A stretch of DNA of 64,000 nt from Winogradskyella aurantiaca (GTDB lineage: Bacteria; Bacteroidota; Bacteroidia; Flavobacteriales; Flavobacteriaceae), in assembly GCF_003362725.1 (NCBI RefSeq), contig NZ_QKTV01000001.1, positions 558,001-622,000 on the forward strand, given 5' to 3'. Under the pieces are notes generated by a model, which searched no databases, was not told the DNA's origin, and saw nothing but the letters and a program-made list of their open reading frames with translations. Shown one piece after another: positions 17,039 to 25,641 of the stretch. The position numbers and the translations under genes are program-made. How positions within the stretch are numbered: the first letter of the stretch is position 1; every line of letters starts with the position of its first letter.

Positions 17039-18517
17039 ATGAAGCTTATCTTTCAAAACAAGTTTAATTGCCATGTATTATTGGCCTTATTTATGTTTAT
17101 AACAGGCAATCTCTGTGCACAAGGTGAGAGGCCAAATGTAGTGATTATGTTAGCTGATAATATGGGTTATGGTGATTTGGGGGTGTATGGTGGTGGAGAA
17201 ATACGGGGAATGCCAACCCCAAACATTGATCAAATTGCCAAAGAAGGCCTTCAATTAACACAGTTTTTTGTAGAACCAGGGTGTACTCCAAGTCGTGCGG
17301 CGCTCATGACAGGGCGGTATTCAACCAGATCTGGTCTAAACAGTATTATCGTAGCCGGTACCCCAAGTACCCTTCAGGATGGTGAATTAACCATGGCTGA
17401 GATGTTCAAATCTAAGGGATATGATACTGGTATGGTAGGTAAATGGCATTTGGGTCAAGAGCAACAAAGCCTGCCTACTAATCAAGGGTTTGATGAGTAC
17501 CATGTTGGAATACTCGAAACAACAGATGGCACACTTTATCCGGATACCATGAGACGCTCCGGACTTCCCGAGGAGTTTATACAAAACGCACAGCCATATA
17601 TATGGGAGTCTCAAGACGGAACAGATGAATTAGTTAAGGTACGGGCTTACGATTTAGAATACCGTCGACAAATTGAAAAGGACATTGCCGATGCTTCTGT
17701 AAAGTATATAGAAAAACAAGCCAAATCAAAAACACCATTTTTCTTATATGTGGGGTGGTCTCATGTACATTATCCTGGACTTTCGCACTTGGATTTTGTC
17801 GGTAAATCAAGCTCAGGTCCATACGGTGATATGGTAATGGAGCTAGACTACAGGACCGGTCAAATTATGAATGCCATTAAAGATGCAGGGATTGAAAACA
17901 ATACAATTGTTATATGGATTTCTGATAATGGACCAGTTCAATCGCAAGGAACTAATGGGGACTTTATGGGTAGCTCTGCCGGGCCTTGGAGAGGTGAAAT
18001 TGGGGACGCGCTTGAAGGATCTCTCAGGGTTCCTGGGATAATAAAATGGCCAAATAGAATTAAACCATCTGTTAGTAATGGTATGGTGTCTATTCATGAT
18101 TTGATGCCTTCACTTGCAGCAGTTATCGGGGCAGACATACCTGAAGATAGGGTCATAGATGGGGTAAATCAGATGGGTTTGTTTACGGGTGAAAATAAAT
18201 CGGCTAGAGAAAGTTTAATCACTTTCATTGATGGTGAAGTGGCTGCGGTACGATGGAAACACTGGCGAATCTACCCAAGACAATTCACAAACTCTGATGG
18301 TACACCAAGCCAATATGGAATTGGAGGTTATAGAGTGGACGGTATGGGCTACCCTGCAATTTATAACATCAAGCAAGATCCGAGAGAGCAATGGAATCAA
18401 GTGGGTTTTGTGGCATGGGTTATTGCTCCATATTTAAAAACAGTAACCGAATATTACAAAACACTTCAAGAGTACCCAAACCCAAAACCATTATCCATGA
18501 CCAAATTTGGTAATTAA
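17039..18517 (+). CDS. Secreted S1-family sulfatase
   Basis: 492 residues with a signal peptide (about 1-27, ending LCAQ). The formylglycine motif CTPSR is at residues 82-86, followed by ALMTGRYSTRSG, so the cysteine type that needs a formylglycine-generating enzyme. The usual DD metal pair at the N-terminus reads LADNMGYGDLG, with Asn41 for the second Asp, a feature of a sulfatase subgroup having VYGGGEIRGMPTP after it. Other metal and active-site residues (GKWHLG, SHVHYPG, WISDNGP) are present. It removes sulfate esters, probably from algal or other sulfated compounds. First gene of a set with three outer-membrane barrels. Confidence 0.92.
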   Translation: MKLIFQNKFNCHVLLALFMFITGNLCAQGERPNVVIMLADNMGYGDLGVYGGGEIRGMPTPNIDQIAKEGLQLTQFFVEPGCTPSRAALMTGRYSTRSGLNSIIVAGTPSTLQDGELTMAEMFKSKGYDTGMVGKWHLGQEQQSLPTNQGFDEYHVGILETTDGTLYPDTMRRSGLPEEFIQNAQPYIWESQDGTDELVKVRAYDLEYRRQIEKDIADASVKYIEKQAKSKTPFFLYVGWSHVHYPGLSHLDFVGKSSSGPYGDMVMELDYRTGQIMNAIKDAGIENNTIVIWISDNGPVQSQGTNGDFMGSSAGPWRGEIGDALEGSLRVPGIIKWPNRIKPSVSNGMVSIHDLMPSLAAVIGADIPEDRVIDGVNQMGLFTGENKSARESLITFIDGEVAAVRWKHWRIYPRQFTNSDGTPSQYGIGGYRVDGMGYPAIYNIKQDPREQWNQVGFVAWVIAPYLKTVTEYYKTLQEYPNPKPLSMTKFGN

Positions 18518-18581
18518 AGATGAATAGGAGTTGATTGAGTGCAAGGCAAAGGTGATGCCCAGATTTAATTGAATATTTCAG

Positions 18582-19634
18582 GTGATGAACACATACATTA
18601 GTAATATCGGGCTACTGATTAGAAGACGCTTAGTAATACTAGGGTTGCTTTTAAGTCCTTTAAGTGCGTTGCCACAGCAAGCCTCTGCTTTTCAGGCTGG
18701 TCATTATTATCCGGGCCTTATAAATACCAGAGACATGGCCCAACCGCCTTCTTCGGGCTTGTTCGTTTTATGGTATAACTTTTATGCTTCCAGTTCGGCA
18801 TACTTTGACCAAAATGGTAACAAATTTGACGGTCTTAGTTTAAGTGATATCAATCCTGCCTTACCTGATATAAGTGCAACAACTAAATTAAATGGATTTG
18901 GTAGTGCACCCGTAATAGCCTGGGCCTCTGCTAAACTAAAATTCCTTGGAGATGCCCGCTATGTTGTTGGCATAGCTCCTAATTATGTCAGTGCAGATGT
19001 ATCTGTTTTAACAGAAGGACCAGGTAACGTCTTAGATGTGCCTTTGAGTAATACAAGTACGGTGAAAGTTACGGGATTTGGGGATTTTATTTTTATTCCT
19101 TTTGGATTGAGTTGGGGCGGTCAAAAAACGGATGTCACAACAGCATATACCATTTATGCTCCAACAGGAAGATATACTACCGGAGCACCTGATAATATAG
19201 GATTAGGGTATTGGACACATCAATTTCAAGGCTTTGGATATTATTACCCAATTGAAGACAAGTCTAGTGCCATAATGTTAGGGTTAACCTATGAGACCAA
19301 TTCAAAAATTAAGGATATCAATGTGCGTCCCGGATCCCGTTTTACTTTGGAGTACGGATTAAGTCAATTTTTATCTGAAAAATTAGAAGTTGGTATTGCA
19401 GGGGCTCACAATTGGCAAGTAACCCGAGACTCAGGTGACGACGTGTTTTGGAATACCGCTAATTTTGACCGTAAAAGTTCATTGTTTTTTAATGTAGGAT
19501 ATTGGCCAATTATACAGCGGTTAATGGTGAATTTTAAATACGGTTTTGATTATGGATTACGTCAGCGATTTAAGAATAATATGTTTGTAATAAACCTTCT
19601 TTTTAACCCTAACCTTTTGGTGTCTAAGGACTAA
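18582..19634 (+). CDS. Outer-membrane transporter-like barrel (Phenol_MetA_deg type)
   Basis: 350 residues with a signal peptide after an N-terminal charged segment (cleavage probably after QQASA). The opening FQAGHYYPGLINTRDMAQPP and many alternating beta strands fit the barrel family annotated as MetA pathway of phenol degradation, putative channel proteins of the outer membrane. Two ATG codons (18582, 18585) are possible starts. It follows the sulfatase and overlaps the next barrel frame, so it may pass substrate or product of the sulfatase reaction through the outer membrane; this is inference. Confidence 0.7.
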   Translation: MMNTYISNIGLLIRRRLVILGLLLSPLSALPQQASAFQAGHYYPGLINTRDMAQPPSSGLFVLWYNFYASSSAYFDQNGNKFDGLSLSDINPALPDISATTKLNGFGSAPVIAWASAKLKFLGDARYVVGIAPNYVSADVSVLTEGPGNVLDVPLSNTSTVKVTGFGDFIFIPFGLSWGGQKTDVTTAYTIYAPTGRYTTGAPDNIGLGYWTHQFQGFGYYYPIEDKSSAIMLGLTYETNSKIKDINVRPGSRFTLEYGLSQFLSEKLEVGIAGAHNWQVTRDSGDDVFWNTANFDRKSSLFFNVGYWPIIQRLMVNFKYGFDYGLRQRFKNNMFVINLLFNPNLLVSKD

Positions 19635-19675
19635 TGAGAGGGGTGATTTTTTTTCTGAAAATTATTGAAACTAAA

Positions 19676-20824
19676 ATGCGTTTGACTTTAGTTCTTATTG
19701 TAACCCCGTTTATGATCTGTTTTGGTCAAAACAATAAAACGATGGATAGTTTAAGTACTTCCATTATTCAGAACGTGTATATGGAAAGTCCTGAAGGAGT
19801 GAGTTCAGATAGTTCCCAGGGGAAAAAGAAGTCGTCATTAAAGGCATACCCTTATGTGTTTTATACCCCGGAGTCTAAATTGGCTTTTGGCGCTGGTGGG
19901 ATTTATATTTTTTACACAGGGCAATCTCAAAACTTAAAACCTTCAAAAATAGGTTTTGGCGGTTACTATTCTACCAATAATCAATACAAGATTAGTATGA
20001 ATAATGTCTACTATTTCCTTGAGAACAAGCTGTATTTTGAATTGCCATTAAGTTATGGCTACTTTATAAATAAATTTTGGGGTATTGGAAATGATGTTCC
20101 GGATAGTGACACTACTAATTACGCCCAACAAACTTTTTCAGCTACCCTTACAATTCAGTTGCCACCCGAATTATTTTCTGCCGATAGAACAGGTATTATT
20201 GTGGATTATGATAACACCACTATAAAAGATAGGATGGGGAATCCACGGTTAGAAGATCCTTCAGTAATTGGTGCCAACGGTGGGCAATTGATTGGTCTAG
20301 GAACAGATTTATTATGGGATAAGAGAGACCATCTCTTCTACCCCACAGAAGGCAACTATCAATATTTTAGAGCTATCATTTATCCCGAGTGGAGTGATTT
20401 TGTTTTTGCTCAGTTTCAACTGGACGCACGTGTCTATTATAAAACCAATAAGAGAGGTGTTTTGGCAGGAAATTTTTATTTAGAATCTGTCGTTGGTGAT
20501 GCCCCATTTTACAAGTTGCCCTCAATTGGAGGTGTACAAATGCGAGGCTATTTTTATGGTCGCTACCGGGATAATTTCTTTTCTATGATTCAGCTAGAGC
20601 ATAGGCAGTTCTTTGCCGAGCGATGGGGGTTTGTAGTTTTTGGAACATTAGGGAACGTGGCAGAAGATATTTTAAAGTTTGATTTTTCTAACTTGAAATA
20701 CAGCCTTGGCACGGGGCTTAGGTTTAAATTTAATAAGGAGGAGAATGTTAACCTAAGAGCTGATTTGGGTATTGGTATTGATGGTAGTACCGGCATTTAT
20801 TTTGGTATTGAAGAAGCTTTCTAA
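19676..20824 (+). CDS. BamA/TamA-like surface-antigen barrel
   Basis: 382 residues. The signal peptide MRLTLVLIVTPFMICFG begins at the ATG chosen here; an in-frame ATG at 19634 overlapping the previous stop would add 14 residues. The chain lacks POTRA domains and ends with a barrel of the bacterial surface antigen family (WDKRDHLFYPTEGNYQYF, GGVQMRGYFYGRYRDN; C-terminal Phe). The RGY motif resembles the VRGY/F lid-lock loop motif of Omp85 proteins. Without POTRA domains it is unlikely to be the core BamA; a passive or specialised export role is possible. Part of the sulfatase cluster. Confidence 0.75.
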   Translation: MRLTLVLIVTPFMICFGQNNKTMDSLSTSIIQNVYMESPEGVSSDSSQGKKKSSLKAYPYVFYTPESKLAFGAGGIYIFYTGQSQNLKPSKIGFGGYYSTNNQYKISMNNVYYFLENKLYFELPLSYGYFINKFWGIGNDVPDSDTTNYAQQTFSATLTIQLPPELFSADRTGIIVDYDNTTIKDRMGNPRLEDPSVIGANGGQLIGLGTDLLWDKRDHLFYPTEGNYQYFRAIIYPEWSDFVFAQFQLDARVYYKTNKRGVLAGNFYLESVVGDAPFYKLPSIGGVQMRGYFYGRYRDNFFSMIQLEHRQFFAERWGFVVFGTLGNVAEDILKFDFSNLKYSLGTGLRFKFNKEENVNLRADLGIGIDGSTGIYFGIEEAF

Positions 20825-20948
20825 ATGGTTGAAAGAAATGACTTTTGTCTACAGTTAGGTGAATATGGACTACAATTTGTGGGTAATCAACTATTTAAAA
20901 TATGTAACTTAACTTTATTAATGATTTTTAACTTTAAAAGGTAATGAA

Positions 20949-21758
20949 ATGAAAAAACTAAGTATTTATTTAGCGTTAGTACTTTGGGCTGTTTGTATAT
21001 CAGGGCTACTGGCTCAAGCTGATTCTACTAAATCAGCTTCTAGTGATTTGGCTAACAAAATTCAAAACCCCATAGCTAGTCTCATCAGTGTTCCTTTTCA
21101 AAATAACCTAGACTTTAATGTAGGCCCTTTTGATCGAAACCGTAACACACTTAATATTCAACCAGTAATACCTTTTTCGCTCGGTGATAAATTCAATCTT
21201 ATTACCAGAACTATTATTCCAATTATATCACGACCTGTTGGTCTTGATAATCGATCTTCTGGTATTGGGGATATCAGTTTAAGTCTATTTCTAACCTCAG
21301 CCAAGCCTAAAAAATTAATAACAGGCTATGGTGTGGCTTTAGGAATACCAACAGGAAAGACGGGTATTGGGTTAGATAAGTGGACCGCTGGACCATCATT
21401 CATTGCTCTTACCCAACAAAATGGCTGGACTATTGGTGCTCTATTACAAAATACCTGGGATTTTGCAGGCTCAGATGATGTGGTATCTGATGTTAACTTT
21501 TTCTATTCTCAAGTGTTTGTGGTTAAGAATTTACAGAAAGGATGGTATGTTAATTCAGCACCCATCATAACCTCAGATTGGGAGGCTCCAAGCGACAACA
21601 GATGGACAGTGCCTTTAGGTGGAGGCTTTGGTAGATTATTTAAATTAGGGAAGTTACCAATTAATGCTCAGATAGGGTATTATTTCAATGTAATAAAACC
21701 CGTTTTGGGTCCATCATCTCAATTTCGATTCCAAGTAGTGTTTCTATTTCCTAAATAA
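20949..21758 (+). CDS. Outer-membrane barrel of the 'neuromedin U' type
   Basis: 269 residues with signal peptide (cleavage near LLAQ). Recognisable features are KIQNPIASLISVPFQNNLDF and NIQPVIPFSLGDKFNLITRT, followed by strands ending in FQVVFLFPK with a basic C-terminus. Many database entries of this family are called neuromedin U or transporter, a name with no functional meaning in bacteria. It lies 125 bases after the surface-antigen gene, on the same strand, and is the third barrel after the sulfatase. Confidence 0.7.
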   Translation: MKKLSIYLALVLWAVCISGLLAQADSTKSASSDLANKIQNPIASLISVPFQNNLDFNVGPFDRNRNTLNIQPVIPFSLGDKFNLITRTIIPIISRPVGLDNRSSGIGDISLSLFLTSAKPKKLITGYGVALGIPTGKTGIGLDKWTAGPSFIALTQQNGWTIGALLQNTWDFAGSDDVVSDVNFFYSQVFVVKNLQKGWYVNSAPIITSDWEAPSDNRWTVPLGGGFGRLFKLGKLPINAQIGYYFNVIKPVLGPSSQFRFQVVFLFPK

Positions 21759-21810
21759 GTAATTATAGAATTAGTTGGATTGAGGTTCTTGTAATAATTA
21801 TATAAACCGG

Positions 21811-22590
21811 CTATTCAATAGACTTGGCTAGAGCAATGTTCATACATGCTTCAATTTCAGCTAGGGATAACTGCCAATATTCATCTTTTGATACATCCTT
21901 TGCAGGAATATCGCCTTCCTTTTCTTTTAAACCATTGGATAAGACGGGGGCTCGATATAATTCAAACCATTTTTCAGAGGAACTGAAAGGCATGTCAGTA
22001 GGGTCAAAAGCTTCAGAAAAATCGGTAATTGTTTTTGTCTTTTCCCAGATTTCTTTGCGTTTAGCGTTATACGCTGTTACTTTAACTTTGGCACTAAATT
22101 TTATGGAAGAAACACTAGAAACTTTGTTCATGGCAATTCCCCGGCTTTTTCCGCCACCATATTTGAAGTCGAAGTCAATTTCGTAATAAATATCTGCTTT
22201 GGTTTTAATTTTTTTGAGCTTGTTTTTTGGGAAATATCGCATTTTACTTTTACCAAGGGCATTACTGCCAAAATTACCAAACATATTATTTAAAGATTCT
22301 TTAGCTGGTTCATGAGTAACTTCTGATGTTTCTGAATGCTCTGCCAGAATTGCTGCAAACTCTTTTACTATTGATTCTACCTCGTCGAGCGAATAAAGTT
22401 CAAAATCAGTTTCACCCTTATAGACGGGCTTTCCATTTCTTGAATAATGATCTATTTGACGGCGTTGAAGGTCTTCGGCAATTTCTAGATCTACTTTATA
22501 GATGTGTCCAATTTGTTGAGAATGAGCCGTAAAAACAACAATTAATAAACTTGCAAGTGTTAAGAGAGTAATTCTTAAATTGCTGTGCAT
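21811..22590 (-). CDS. Hypothetical secreted protein
   Basis: 259 residues with a signal peptide (about 1-24, ending AHSQ). I do not recognise the family. Visible features: a Lys-rich middle (FPKNKLKKIKTKADIYYEID), Gly-rich FKYGGGKSRG, and a hydrophobic C-terminal helix LAEIEACMNIALAKSIE. No catalytic motif is evident. Convergent with the barrel gene at 21758, with 52 bases between. Confidence 0.6.
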   Translation of the reverse strand: MHSNLRITLLTLASLLIVVFTAHSQQIGHIYKVDLEIAEDLQRRQIDHYSRNGKPVYKGETDFELYSLDEVESIVKEFAAILAEHSETSEVTHEPAKESLNNMFGNFGSNALGKSKMRYFPKNKLKKIKTKADIYYEIDFDFKYGGGKSRGIAMNKVSSVSSIKFSAKVKVTAYNAKRKEIWEKTKTITDFSEAFDPTDMPFSSSEKWFELYRAPVLSNGLKEKEGDIPAKDVSKDEYWQLSLAEIEACMNIALAKSIE

Positions 22591-23087
22591 AGGATTATTT
22601 TAAAAGCACAGAGTATAAAATAAAATGCTGTGCGTTAGACAATATTTGTTAGAAACAATAACACAGCTAAAAAAAACCATGAATGAGTTTCAAGTAAAAC
22701 TAACATATTATAGTTGCCTGACCAAATGCACTATAGTTGAATAACAATAAGTTGTTCTAAATGCATCTGCTGAGGCAAATCGTACAAAGAGTTTTGTAAA
22801 TTGGTTTGCTCTTTGAAAAAATTAAAAAGTGTAATATCAATTTAATTCTATGAATGATTTAAAACTTTTAATTTGATTACTACTCCTCTGGCCACGTTGA
22901 CGACCACCGGAATTTAAGATAGGGTTATGTTAACTTGATTCTTAGATAGTCCGTTTAACGCATTCTTTTACGGGCAGTCTACAAATATTCCATTTTTCAA
23001 AAAATTTGGGATTAATAGAAGCATACCTTTTTAACAGGTCAATTTGTAAAGAGAATTACAAGGGTTCATAAATTCTATTAATCTGAC
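22591..23087. other. Gap without clear gene
   Basis: About 500 AT-rich bases. Seen: a GCACAG/CTGTGC stem near 22607-22637 in the leader of the secreted protein, and the inverted repeat CAAAGAG/CTCTTTG near 22786-22816. A 21-codon open frame from 22679 (starts MNEFQV) is too short to support. Nothing else stands out. Confidence 0.4.
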
Positions 23088-23237
23088 TTATTCCGAAAAC
23101 ATCTTAACCACCCAAAGAACCAGATAGAGCCCCAGCCCGGCACCAAATATCAGGACTCCAATAACAAAGGCCACACGTATCATTGATACGTCCCATCCAA
23201 GTTTAAGACTTAGCCATTCACAAACTCCTAAAATCAT
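23088..23237 (-). CDS. Minimal PspC-domain membrane protein
   Basis: 49 residues: MILGVCEWLSLKLGWDVSMI then a single hydrophobic helix (VAFVIGVLIFGAGLGLYLVLW) and a short basic-acidic tail. The order GVCEWL-xx-x-LGWD-xxxIRV is that of the PspC domain (phage-shock protein C). The protein consists of nothing else. Small PspC proteins of this sort are common in flavobacteria; they may sense or buffer membrane stress. No other psp gene is near. Confidence 0.75.
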   Translation of the reverse strand: MILGVCEWLSLKLGWDVSMIRVAFVIGVLIFGAGLGLYLVLWVVKMFSE

Positions 23238-23308
23238 AATATATCGTGTTTTTGTTCTTTTTTAGAGATAGCCAATAATAAAAGAGAAGCTAAAATTAAA
23301 TGTGCACT

Positions 23309-24091
23309 CTAATTTAAACGCTGTAAGAACAACAAGCTTTCCTGATTAAAGATGGCTGGTTTTTGAACATTAACTACATGACCACAGTCTTCAATAACAT
23401 GTAATGACGATAGTGCGTGATTATCAACCACTTTTTTAACGTTGGGCAGGAACAAATGGTCCTGATCTCCCATGATGTAGATGGTGGGGATTCCAATATC
23501 ATTCAACCTGAAGAATCGTAAGAGTGGATTAATCTCTGAGGCCAATTTAAACCAGCGCATAAACTCTTTTTGGTAGAGTTTCTTGGCTTCGTTAATAAAC
23601 AAAACGCGTGACTCTTTATGGGCCTTACGAGGCATGATAATGAATGCAAATAATTTATACAGATACATGTATGGAATCACCGATTTACAAATGACTCCAA
23701 AACGCATCAGCACTTGCGATCTAAAATTCAGCTTTAATATAGCACCACCCATAATCATACTCTGTACACGCTCTGGGTGCAATTCTGCTAGATTCCGTAT
23801 TAAAATGGTGCCTAAGGAGATGCCAACAAAATGAGATTTTTGAATCTTTAGATGATCCAGCACCTCCAATATATCGGTTGTAATGGCATCAAACGTATAG
23901 GTGCTCTTAAGGGCATCGCTCAGTTTGGGTTTGCTGCGCCCATGACCACGAAGGTCCAAAACCAAAACATTGTAATGTTCTTTAAACGAACGAACCTGTT
24001 TGTACCAGATACTGGAACTGCCACCGGCCCCATGCACGAAGGTGACCCACTCGGCATGCAATTCGTTTTTGTATGTGTAGAAGTTAAGCAT
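23309..24091 (-). CDS. Alpha/beta hydrolase
   Basis: 260 residues, no signal peptide. Oxyanion region FVHGAGGSSSIW, then LDLRGHGRS, nucleophile elbow GISLG (Ser92), acid in MGDQDHLF and catalytic His in EDCGHVVN. These form a complete Ser-Asp-His triad. Substrate not predictable; candidates include esters or lactones. Stands alone. Confidence 0.85.
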   Translation of the reverse strand: MLNFYTYKNELHAEWVTFVHGAGGSSSIWYKQVRSFKEHYNVLVLDLRGHGRSKPKLSDALKSTYTFDAITTDILEVLDHLKIQKSHFVGISLGTILIRNLAELHPERVQSMIMGGAILKLNFRSQVLMRFGVICKSVIPYMYLYKLFAFIIMPRKAHKESRVLFINEAKKLYQKEFMRWFKLASEINPLLRFFRLNDIGIPTIYIMGDQDHLFLPNVKKVVDNHALSSLHVIEDCGHVVNVQKPAIFNQESLLFLQRLN

Positions 24092-24239
24092 TAAGTGGCC
24101 AAAGATACACTTTTGTAGTTGGATTAATTAAACAGAATAGGTCTCATAAATGGAGTTCAAATTCGGTGAAATAATTTCTTTGTTAAATTACCAAAATGAA
24201 TAGATACATTAACCTGAGGAAGACTTGATAGAGGTTGCA

Positions 24240-24971
24240 TTATTCCTTCTTATTTTCAAGTTCTTCTTTAGCCTTCGCCTCGCGGCGTTCTTTGGCTTTG
24301 GTGGCACCAATAGGGACACTAACCTTTAAAAATAATGCTCGATTATTGGTGCCTGATCGTGCTTTATACACATTAGTAAATCCGTGGTACAAACGAAGCC
24401 CAAAACTCCATCCTTTTCCTTTAAGTCGGTAACCCGCACCAAACGCCGCTCCGGCATCCATACGATTTAATTGATCCGAATTGGTCTGTTTAATAATGGA
24501 TTCAATGCCGGCATTGTCAGATCTAAATTCGATCCAGGCCTTGCGCCTCCAGCCAATTTGAGCACCTCCCTCTATGTAAATATGATTATTAAATTCGTAC
24601 TTCATTAGAATGGGGATAATAAAATGACGACTACGTTGACTATAGGTGCCCGGCTCTTCATACAGGCGGGCATTTAAAAATTCCAGATCGTTTTCGGTGA
24701 GTTTGTCGACACCTAATTCAGACTTTACCAGTACTCCTGTATAGAGACTCCATTGGTTTTTTAGGCGAATATCAAAGTAAAACCCAATGTTAAAGGGAGC
24801 TATGTTAGATGAAGTCTCCATATTAGAAATGTTGGAGAAATTCACTCCGCCTTCAAGTCCAAACTCAAGCCCTTCGGAATTAAGCTTGTCACCAAAAATT
24901 AAAGATAATAGGACTTGAGAGTGGCTTAGTCCAGTTACAAAAAGCAAAACTATAAGTAGAAGTTGTTTCAT
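24240..24971 (-). CDS. PorT-like outer-membrane beta-barrel protein
   Basis: 243 residues with a signal peptide (cleavage near GLSHS). Aromatic alternating strands (FYFDIRLKNQWSLYTGVLVK, YIEGGAQIGWRRK, GWSFGLRLYHG) fit an eight-stranded barrel of the PorT/OMP_b-brl_2 group. The tail is charged (EERREAKAKEELENKKE-like). Two tandem pairs of LytTR-like boxes lie 59-151 bases upstream, so expression is probably set by a LytTR response regulator. Confidence 0.7.
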   Translation of the reverse strand: MKQLLLIVLLFVTGLSHSQVLLSLIFGDKLNSEGLEFGLEGGVNFSNISNMETSSNIAPFNIGFYFDIRLKNQWSLYTGVLVKSELGVDKLTENDLEFLNARLYEEPGTYSQRSRHFIIPILMKYEFNNHIYIEGGAQIGWRRKAWIEFRSDNAGIESIIKQTNSDQLNRMDAGAAFGAGYRLKGKGWSFGLRLYHGFTNVYKARSGTNNRALFLKVSVPIGATKAKERREAKAKEELENKKE

Positions 24972-25029
24972 TATTTACTAAATATGGTGAGTTTTCGAGT
25001 AAAGTTACAGTATTATTTCTTATCAAAAT

Positions 25030-25059
25030 ATCGACGAACTGCACTATTAAATCGATGAA
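25030..25059 (-). promoter_or_regulatory. LytTR-like tandem boxes, pair B (TTCATCGAT-N12-TTCGTCGAT)
   Basis: Minus strand: TTCATCGAT (25059-25051) and TTCGTCGAT (25038-25030), 21 bp from start to start. The proximal box ends 58 bases before the ATG of the barrel gene. Two 9-bp direct repeats two helix turns apart is the known arrangement of LytTR sites. Confidence 0.6.
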
Positions 25060-25092
25060 ATAACACAATAATTTCTGACAAATATGTTTTTT

Positions 25093-25122
25093 ATCGATAA
25101 AAAATAACATTTAAACGATGAA
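25093..25122 (-). promoter_or_regulatory. LytTR-like tandem boxes, pair A (TTCATCGTT-N12-TTTATCGAT)
   Basis: Minus strand: TTCATCGTT (25122-25114) and TTTATCGAT (25101-25093), again 21 bp apart, 63 bp upstream of pair B (six helix turns), so both pairs lie on the same DNA face. Confidence 0.55.
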
Positions 25123-25355
25123 TTTACGAAAATATGGTTTATGAATTCTATATTTACAAATCTTCTTTATGCCCTATTCACGTAAGAAGATAACATTTTA
25201 ATCCATTGAGCTGCTAAGTTTAAAACTTGGTCAGCTTTTTTTGTACCCTGTAGGTCCCTCCCTAAACCAATTAATTATCCATTCTTCCCTCAGAACAATC
25301 GCTGTTGCGATTCATGTTTATTAAAACTATTGGTGTAACCCTAAAATATGAACTT

Positions 25356-25523
25356 ATGAAAGCCCTAAAAATTACATTAGCTTTGGTAGCTATTCTAGTA
25401 CTAACTGTTTCTGGAGTAAAATCTCAAGATGTCACTCCTGAGCAACCAACTTATAAGGAGTATAGTCCTAAAGACCTTATTGCTGCAGAAAAGAAGAAAT
25501 TGAAGGTAGGTTCTAACGGATAG
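25356..25523 (+). CDS. Small secreted peptide of unknown function
   Basis: 55 residues: signal peptide of 24 (MKALKITLALVAILVL then TVSGVKSQ) and a mature part of only ~31 residues, DVTPEQPTYKEYSPKDLIAA plus EKKKLKVGSNG. The ATG at 25356 is chosen because the signal peptide starts there; an in-frame ATG at 25305 would add 17 residues. It has its own terminator (25548) and lies just before a histidine kinase gene, so it could be a signal, a stress protein or unrelated. Family not recognised. Confidence 0.6.
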   Translation: MKALKITLALVAILVLTVSGVKSQDVTPEQPTYKEYSPKDLIAAEKKKLKVGSNG

Positions 25524-25547
25524 TTAGAATCACAACCTCTATAATCT

Positions 25548-25577
25548 AGTCCAAATAGTCTGCTGTTTGGACTTTTG
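25548..25577 (+). terminator. Terminator after the small peptide gene
   Basis: AGTCCAAA/TTTGGACT, 8-bp stem with 10-base loop, followed by TTTTGTT. Confidence 0.8.
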
Positions 25578-25641
25578 TTGCTCCATAAATTTCATGTTTT
25601 AAAAATTAGTCTATTTTTGAGTTAAGACTAATTATCCCACA

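Larger units (their letters stand above)
24972..25355. other. Intergenic regulatory region with two tandem LytTR-like pairs
   Basis: No gene. Two pairs of 9-bp boxes are read on the minus strand (entries below). On the plus strand nothing is clear before the small peptide gene. Confidence 0.6.

Noticed and set aside
22679-22744. 21-codon frame starting MNEFQV
   Set aside because: Too short, no promoter or conserved feature visible.
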